From NCBI GenBank assembly GCA_034440575.1, contig JAOTOL010001503.1:1-64000 (forward strand): a DNA stretch of 64,000 nucleotides, written 5' to 3'. This DNA is from Imbricaverruca yamaguchii (taxonomy: Eukaryota > Arthropoda > Thecostraca > Neoverrucidae). Below are positions 57,851 through 64,000 of the stretch, one piece after another. The notes under the pieces are model-generated. The model was not told the DNA's origin, did not search any database, and worked only from the letters and a program-made list of their open reading frames with translations. Every line of letters begins with the position of its first letter. Within the stretch, counting starts at the first letter, position 1. The translations under genes and the position numbers were made by a program.

Positions 57851-58849
57851 AGCTTCAGATGTAGTCTTGGCTTCATTCATCGTACTATGATGTTTCTGCT
57901 TTGATGAGGTCATTGACCTGGCTTAATCTCCATGCCTAGCTCTGATCAATAAATCCACCCCCACAAAATATTCTGGGGTAAATTGATAATTGGCTCATCT
58001 TTTCACTTCATCTTATTATATTCTCAGGTTTTCGTCACTAATATTTCATTGATGCAGCACTTTAATCACATGTAGAGCCAGAGGCGGATCCGAAAGCCAA
58101 GCTTGGGGCTAAATTCAAAAACGTCCCTCCAATTTCGAAATAGCCATCGGATTTTAACCGGAAACAGTCGTCGGACCTGCTTAAGACAATACTTATGTCA
58201 TGAAATGTTGTTAGATTTGAAGAATATGATATTTTACTGACTGCAAAAGCTAGGTAAAATCGGCCTCCTTGGACGAGGAACATGGCTCCATTGCCTGTCC
58301 TTGGATCCGCCAGTTTGCAGATAATTTTTTTTCAAGTGTCCTCAGATATATTGACTAAATTTTGGCAGATACGATCAATTATCCAAGAGTTTAAGAGGAT
58401 GCAATCTAAACGTTGATATTATATTTGGTTAGTTTATGGTACATTTCATAAACCTTCAACGGGGTCTGAGGAAATATCTGATGCAGTGCGAAAAAGAAGT
58501 GCTTGACGAGTAGGTTTAAGTGCCAGGATGTCTACATAAAGTAAAACCAATACTGTATAAGCAGGATAGGTATAGGACCCGAATAGAAAGTGATCCTGCT
58601 TCATAAGAAGTCAGTTTTCTGATGTGTAAGCACCAACCTAGAAGCATTTCGGAGGTAAACTACTTCCACGATTGACCGTCATTCATAATAAAATCGGGTC
58701 AACATTTACGAGAACAGTTGGTACTACTTATACACGCTTATGTCTTCAGGAGGCCTATGCATTCATTCTTACAGCACTAGCGTCTAGTCTATATTTCCCC
58801 CCAGTACTTACAGCGACTTGCAGAACATCTATTTCTCCTACGGCAGCAC

Positions 58850-58990
58850 TCATTTCCTCAGCTCCCTATTGAAGGTACATTGCATATGCTGTAAGCTGCT
58901 GTAACATAACCTACACCTATGTGTAAATTATCAAGCTAACCTGAACCTATTGATAATTTACCTATTGATAACCTATTGATAACGATTGAG
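58850..58990. repeat. Short AT-rich repeat, relative of 55.5 kb
   Basis: AATTATCAAGCTAACCTGAA and ACCTATTGATA repeated three times near 58,935-58,983. Confidence 0.5.
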
Positions 58991-59439
58991 CTAAACGAAT
59001 GGTGATGGTGATGGTGTGAAACGTGTGAATGGGATGGTGATTGTGATGAAATGGATAGTTGCTCACAAAGATGATTGATAGTTCATCATAATTGATGCGA
59101 TCAGCTATTTGCTGGTGCATGCTAAGTTAGTTTGCAGCACTTTCTGTGGCACGTGACAATGGTCCGAGGAAATAAGTGCCGCATTAGAGGAATTCATTCC
59201 TTGGCATGTGTGTTTAAATGCTTGTTGGCAACCCAGGTTGCAATGTGTTGATATCTAATTGGGAATCAGTCAGGAAAACTAGTCAGGTTTTGGCTGTCGA
59301 ATTTGAAACTGCCAAGATCTTGCCCGCTTACATCCCAGTGAATTGGAAGACTGAGAATAAACACTAGAAAGAAGGGTCTGGCTGAGTTCCGGATAGATGT
59401 ATGCGAGTGCTTCACTGAATATCATCTGAATGATATGAT

Positions 59440-59640
59440 ATGCACTGGTCTCCCTGTACTGGCAACACGGGTTCAGTCGCTTCGCGCGCTCGCGTTTAGC
59501 GGCCGGGGTGTAGTTATTGCGTACTTTCGGTCAATTCTCCCGTTGGCTGGTTCTGGGGGGTGGGGCGGGTTCACGCAACAAGCTCTGTTGAATAGAACCC
59601 TGGTTCGCCCCCCGCAACAATTCGATCAAATTTATATAAA
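59440..59640 (+). repeat. tRNA-derived SINE-like repeat, copy 4
   Basis: CACTGGTCTCCCTGTACTGG, GGGTTCAGTCGCTTCGCGCG and CACGCAACAAGCTCTGTTG align with 31,600-31,860. It ends in an A-rich tail at about 59,638-59,657, just 140 bases before TAGGGTG element 1. Confidence 0.65.
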
Positions 59641-59795
59641 AAAAAATAAAAAAAATATGCCATGCATGATAACACTTTTCCAAACCCTTGTTTCCTTATC
59701 AGACCCATATTCAACACTCTTCGGCACTTACATACCTGTCTGAAAATGTACGCTTATTCCCCCAGCATATTCCCCAACCAACGAGTCATGCACAT

Positions 59796-60088
59796 TAGGG
59801 TGTGTCGCCTGAACGGTTTTCTTATGCATAGTGAAATTATCGTGCAGATCACCTTTAAAAAAAACTCTGTGGTAGAAACCAAATCGAAATCAAACAATAA
59901 ACAAAATATGCGACAGGCCGATAAAGAAACAAATTTGCCGGGCGCCCGGCGTCGAAGTCTCCAGTGATGGCGGTCCGTTGCGATTGGCATCTAACACCAC
60001 GCGTCGGCCGCCGTCGGAGCGCCGCCGCGGCGCTGTGATGAAAAAGGCGGCAGTCGGTGCTGTGGATGACTTATGAATGGATTCTGGT
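59796..60088 (+). repeat. Left TIR of TAGGGTG element 1
   Basis: Inverse of 63,229-63,528. Shared blocks are GACAGGCCGATAAAGAAACA, CATCTAACACCACGCGT, GCGCCGCCGCGGCGCTGTGA and GTGCTGTGGATGACT. It includes a GC-rich internal palindrome GCCGCCGCGGCG. Confidence 0.92.
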
Positions 60089-60647
60089 AGTTCAAAAACA
60101 GATCAGGGGAGCCGGGATATATCTGATTGTAAAGATTAAACTTCACTGAAGGACTGATCGCTCCACTTTCCTTTGTCTGTGCTCCACCTTTCACAGTGCT
60201 ATGAATCATCATTCGAATAAATTGCGTACGTACTAACGACACAAAATAGCTTCGCATGCCATACATCCCTGTTTTATTAGTCAATCCAAGTCTCCTATTT
60301 CTTTTCGTTACTCAAGTTTCAAGGGAAACTGGGATTATCAGCAGTCGGGACAACCTATTAACGAGGGCGACACGAGCCGGTTGGGATCGTCGCATGGCGC
60401 GGGGGAGGGGCTGAGATGGGGCGGGAGACGGCCGGCGCACGGTGAGGGTAGATAACACAAAGAGCGAGACAGGGCAGGGGAGGGGAGGGGGAGACAGGGG
60501 AGGGGAAGGCCGCCGAGACAAGGCAGTCGGCGGCGGAGACCCGGCGGGACGGCCCGAAAAAGAATGGTTTGGTGTCTGCAAGTTGTGCCCACTGCCTGTG
60601 AAGTGTGATATTACCTGCGTCGGCGTGATCGGGGTAAGAGTTCGAAC

Positions 60648-62840
60648 ATGAAGATCCGCGCTTCCACCAAAGGGCTTTTGGTTCCTTCTGAACTAAAAAC
60701 AAACCGACTGCCCACGAGAATTGACGTTCCAAATTACTTGAGTAAAGTGAATAGAGACTCATGCGTTGTGAACAAAAGGTTGAAAGAGAGGCTAGCACCC
60801 CATATAAAGTTTGTCGCGGAAAGTGTGATGAAAATGTGGTGCTGCGAAGGAATACCAATTGTTGGGAGGGCCCGCGTCGAACATATGGTTCGAGAATGCC
60901 GCGATTGCTACTTGCGATACATGAAAACTGCTGGAAAGAAGTCGGCATCACCAGGTGTACGTCCGTCCGGTGATGAGTGGTTTGGAAAATTGTTTGATAT
61001 AGCCCGCTGCAAATGTGCTGATGTCGATAGCTGCAAATGTGCGATGGCCGACAATGTGACACGAATGGAGTTTCCCTTTGTCCAAGACCAGAGAGGACCT
61101 CGCCAAATGCAAATCGGCACAGCAGATATCCGTGAAACCACTCGTCGACGCGCCATGGACGAAAGGAGGCGTCTGACCGCCGAGAGAGTCACATCACCAC
61201 AACCGGGACCTTCTGGAATGGCCCAGCTAGATTCTAATTCAGGCCAAGATTCCGCCACAGATTCATCATCGCTCACATCTGTAGTCAATGAGTCAGAGTA
61301 TATGGTGAACAGTAACACAGACGAACTGCTAAATACGGCTCTAGCAGCAGATCGGTACGGAGTGTCTAATCGTGCGTGTGCTGCGATCATAAACGGTTTC
61401 CAAGTGGACATTGGTCGGATCACTTCTGACGATATGGACTGCATAGTGGATAGCAAAAAAGTATGGCGAGCAAGGGATCGGATTAGAAGAGAGGTAGTAG
61501 CCCAGAGCCATGAGGATCATGCAGGTCGTGTATCTGGTCTCTACTTCGACGGTAGAAAAGACGACACGCTTATGACAGCCAGTTCAAAGAAGACGGAAGA
61601 GCACATTGTGGTTGTATCCGAGCCAGACAGTGCATATTTAGGACATTTTACCCCACAGACTGGGAAAGCGGAGGACATTTTTCAAGACCTGAACGCCGTG
61701 GCATATGAGTTTGGTGCGGATGTTTCTGTGCTTGGCTGTGACGGCACGAGAGTTAATACTGGCCAAAAAGGCGGTGTTATCTGTTTGTTTGAGCTTGGAC
61801 AACAACGTATTTAGTATTTACGCAGTATTTAGCCAGTTAGATGGAGTCACAGCAGGACCTAAGTCGTTTAGTGGGTTGATTGGCCGGGCTGCTGCAGGCG
61901 CAGTAGAAACCTTGCCAGTGGTCGATTTTGAGTCAGTCGATGGCGAAAATGTTTCAGAAATGACGCAGGAGATTCTCAGTGACCTAAGTTCAGATCAGGC
62001 TATTCTGTACAGTCTGGCGCGTAGTGTCCAGACAGGCTTCGAGCCGGCGCCTCGTAACGCGGTATATCAGATAGAACTGCGAAAATGAAGATCGGTCCAC
62101 TAAACCACTCCAGGTGGCTGACTCTGGCGGCGCGAATTCTCCGGCTCCACATATCAACCGAACAGCCATCAGACAGTCTGAGAATGCTAGCGGAGTTCAT
62201 CGTGTGCCACTATACTCCCATGTGGTTCTGCATCAAGAAGAACTGGAAATGTTCTGACGGTCCTGGCAATGCGCTGCATAGCGTGTAACTTCTCAAAAGT
62301 TTGCGACCTGAGATAGCGGCCATGGTGCAGCCGGTAATACAGCGCAACAGCGACTGGTGTCACCTTGAGGCAGTACTGCTAGCAAGGGCAACGGGCCAAG
62401 ATCAAGCCACACGGGAAAGGGCGGTCACTCAAATCCAGCAGTGTCGCAGAACTCAAGTCGATAGTGATACTGACGAAGTGCGGAAGTTCAAGCGTCCAAA
62501 AGTGAATATGGGGGCAAACAGCATCATGGAGCTGATTGATTGGTGTAATGAGGCGATACCCGAGCCGCCCTTGACGCAACAACTGTCCGATGATGACTTA
62601 CTAGACATCATCGCGAGTCCTCTCGAAGTACCGCCATACCCCGTGCACAGTCAGACGGTGGATCGGATGGTGAAGGTGGTGACCGAGGCGTCTTTGAAGG
62701 TAATTGGTGAACAGGCCCGCCACGGTTACATTGTGGCGAAGTTGAAACACAGGTCAGCAATGCCAGTGCTTAGCAGCAAAAGGGATTTCATGTCGGGTTT
62801 TCTGTCGAGCATGTACACAAGTAGTACAGTTATAAAATGA
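60648..62840 (+). pseudogene. Transposase of TAGGGTG element 1, decayed
   Basis: The start at 60,648 gives a 388-codon frame. It has a Cys-pair motif FDIARCKCADVDSCKC, the block FPFVQDQRGPRQMQIG, then LYFDGRKDDTL (candidate first Asp), IVVVSEPDSAYLGH and GCDGTRVNTG (candidate second Asp). Near 61,795 about 20 residues are missing: the C-x3-H segment seen in the 30-kb copy (WLICLLHG). The reading shifts to QLDGVTAGPKSFSGLIGRAA, then near 62,080 shifts again to GPLNHSRWLTLAARILRL and YTPMWFCIKKN, and meets a stop at 62,286-62,288. The C-terminus follows to 62,840, including PYPVHSQTVDRMVKVVTEAS. There Asp replaces the Glu of VER in the other copy. The family is widespread in invertebrate proteomes in my recollection, mostly unannotated. 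Roles are inferred from the TIR/TSD context. The element cannot move on its own. Confidence 0.85.
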
Positions 62841-63228
62841 TAGTTCGTACAAAAAATGTGGCCGCTCGTACAAAAGGTGACGTCGCTGTATGCCTGTTTC
62901 CTTCGGTTGTAGTGGAACGGAGCATGATGCCGATTTCGCCTGGTCTATTTGTCATAACAATAAGATATCAAGTGTCTCAGAATGATTTAATTGGTCTTCG
63001 ATGTAAACAGACGAGGAATTTTGAAGATGTTCAAGCTTTCAAAAGTGAAAATATTAGCATTATATGCCGATAGATCTACTGATTGAAAATGGAACGAACA
63101 AGCGACGTAAAGTGAACCTTTCTTTCATGCGTCAGATATCCAGGCAACTTATTAAGCGACTGGTGCTTATCAAAAGCCTTTTACCCCACTAAACACTTTC
63201 ATTGAGTTTTATTAAGGAGCTTCATCAC

Positions 63229-63528
63229 CAGAATCCATTCATCAGTCATCCACAGCACCGACTGCTGCCTTTTTCGTCACAGCGCCGCGGCGGCGCTCCG
63301 ACGGTGGCCGGACGCGTGGTGTTAGATGCCAATCGCAACGGAGCGCCATCACTGGAGACTTCAACGCCGGGCGCCCGGAAAATTTGTTTCTTTATCGGCC
63401 TGTCGCATATTTTGTTTATTGTTTGATTTCGATTTGGTTTCGACCACAGGTCTTTTTAGGTGATCTGCACGATAATTTAACTAAGCAAAGTGCAATTCCC
63501 CAAAAAAGGTCCTTCGTGACACACCCTA
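63229..63528 (-). repeat. Right TIR of TAGGGTG element 1
   Basis: Inverse partner of 59,796-60,088. Arms agree well through the inner 220 bases and less in the outer 70. Confidence 0.92.
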
Positions 63529-63536
63529 ATGCACAT

Positions 63537-64000
63537 CCTTCTCCACACGCAGCCACGTTTTCAAAACAAAAACAATACATTCAGGGGCAAATTCGAAAAT
63601 TTCCCTCGGGGGGGGGGGACACATTTGGTCGGAGGGGCGCTTCGGCAGAAAAATTCATAAAGCGAAATGTGTGGAGTATACCCGAGCACACTGAAAGGGT
63701 GCTTTTTCGTCTCCAAGTGGCGCCTTTTCCTCTTAGAGGCGTCTATCCCTCGTAGTCCTTGACGTATGAAAAATCAATCGAGCGGTAGGGGGAGGAGTGC
63801 ATTCGAGCCTTCTGGCCTATCCACCCAAAGTGGCACATTTCACATTTTCATGGGGAGGGACATATGTCCCCATGTTTATTCCCTATATCCTCCCATGCTC
63901 TGTGAGTGTTTGTGGTGCCGGACAGTAAATGAAGTGCTAACAAGGACACGCGTTTATTTAGTTATAGTTATATCAGATGCATGGCGATTGCGAGCGCCCT
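63537..64000. other. No gene recognised, right flank
   Basis: Mixed sequence with a G run at 63,608-63,617. CCCGAGCAC and GGTGCTTTTTCGTC resemble phrases at 44,160-44,400, a possible faint repeat link. Confidence 0.4.

Larger units (their letters stand above)
59796..63528 (+). mobile_element. TAGGGTG-family DNA transposon (hAT-like), element 1
   Basis: A complete element of 3733 bases. Ends are TAGGGTGTGTC at 59,796 and its inverse GACACACCCTA ending 63,528. TIRs are about 293 and 300 bases (59,796-60,088 and 63,229-63,528). A perfect 8-bp TSD ATGCACAT lies at 59,788-59,795 and 63,529-63,536. The transposase gene fills the plus strand between them. The shared TAGGGTG end, the TSD length and the homologous transposase make it kin to 28,146-31,264. 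The hAT-like assignment rests on these and on the order of acidic residues; it is inference. Confidence 0.92.

Noticed and set aside
60312..61062. Minus-strand frames of 84-234 codons in the TAGGGTG element 1 leader
   Set aside because: They overlap the better supported plus-strand transposase and a Pro/Arg-rich GC-rich stretch, and show no domain.

Overview
The window is nuclear DNA of a metazoan, almost certainly an invertebrate. Spliced genes, thousands of bases of microsatellite and a dense layer of nested transposable elements (TEs) rule out a prokaryote. The families seen are a CR1-type LINE with an SGNH-hydrolase ORF1, a Penelope-like element with a GIY-YIG nuclease, ISL2EU-like and P-element/THAP9-like DNA transposons, and hAT-like transposons. 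Together they fit a marine invertebrate or an arthropod-like genome, but the sequence alone does not fix the phylum.

1-20 kb: a nearly full-length CR1-type LINE (1-5.1 kb) has an intact 1000-residue EN-RT ORF2, a frameshifted ORF1 and a duplicated 5' leader. After it come decayed exons of a P-element/THAP9-like transposase (7.2-10.6 kb). Next is an ISL2EU-like element (11.5-17 kb) with a THAP-DDE transposase on the plus strand and a YqaJ-type nuclease fragment converging on it. A second, almost identical copy of the LINE has inserted inside the DDE transposase. An older LINE fragment lies at 17.3-18.1 kb.

20-37 kb: this is a patchwork of dispersed repeats, tRNA-derived SINE pieces, a 1.3-kb repeat present as two direct copies (26.0 and 32.0 kb) and a 1.1-kb composite present as two inverted copies (22.9 and 34.1-35.1 kb). 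Inside it, 28,146-31,264 is a TAGGGTG-ended transposon with roughly 0.4-kb terminal inverted repeats (TIRs), a near-perfect 8-bp target-site duplication (TSD) and a minus-strand transposase with an intron. At 35.1-36.6 kb is a 5'-truncated Penelope-like element with a hammerhead-like motif; the 3' end of another lies on the minus strand at 36.9-37.3 kb.

37-53 kb: a duplicated unit of about 0.8-0.95 kb is near-identical only in its core. There are several tandem repeats, including a 71-73-bp minisatellite at 48.4-49.0 kb. The only convincing host gene is on the minus strand at 51,138-52,616: a protein with six CCCH zinc fingers in three pairs, a C3HC4 RING finger and a Gly/Arg/Ser-rich tail.

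53-64 kb: after a long TG tract there are more dispersed repeats. At 59,796-63,528 is a second member of the TAGGGTG transposon family, with about 0.3-kb TIRs, a perfect 8-bp TSD (ATGCACAT) and a plus-strand transposase homologous along its length to the one at 29-30.5 kb. These two elements are the best candidate for a poorly described system: they share a transposase family that I infer to be a hAT-like DDE enzyme.
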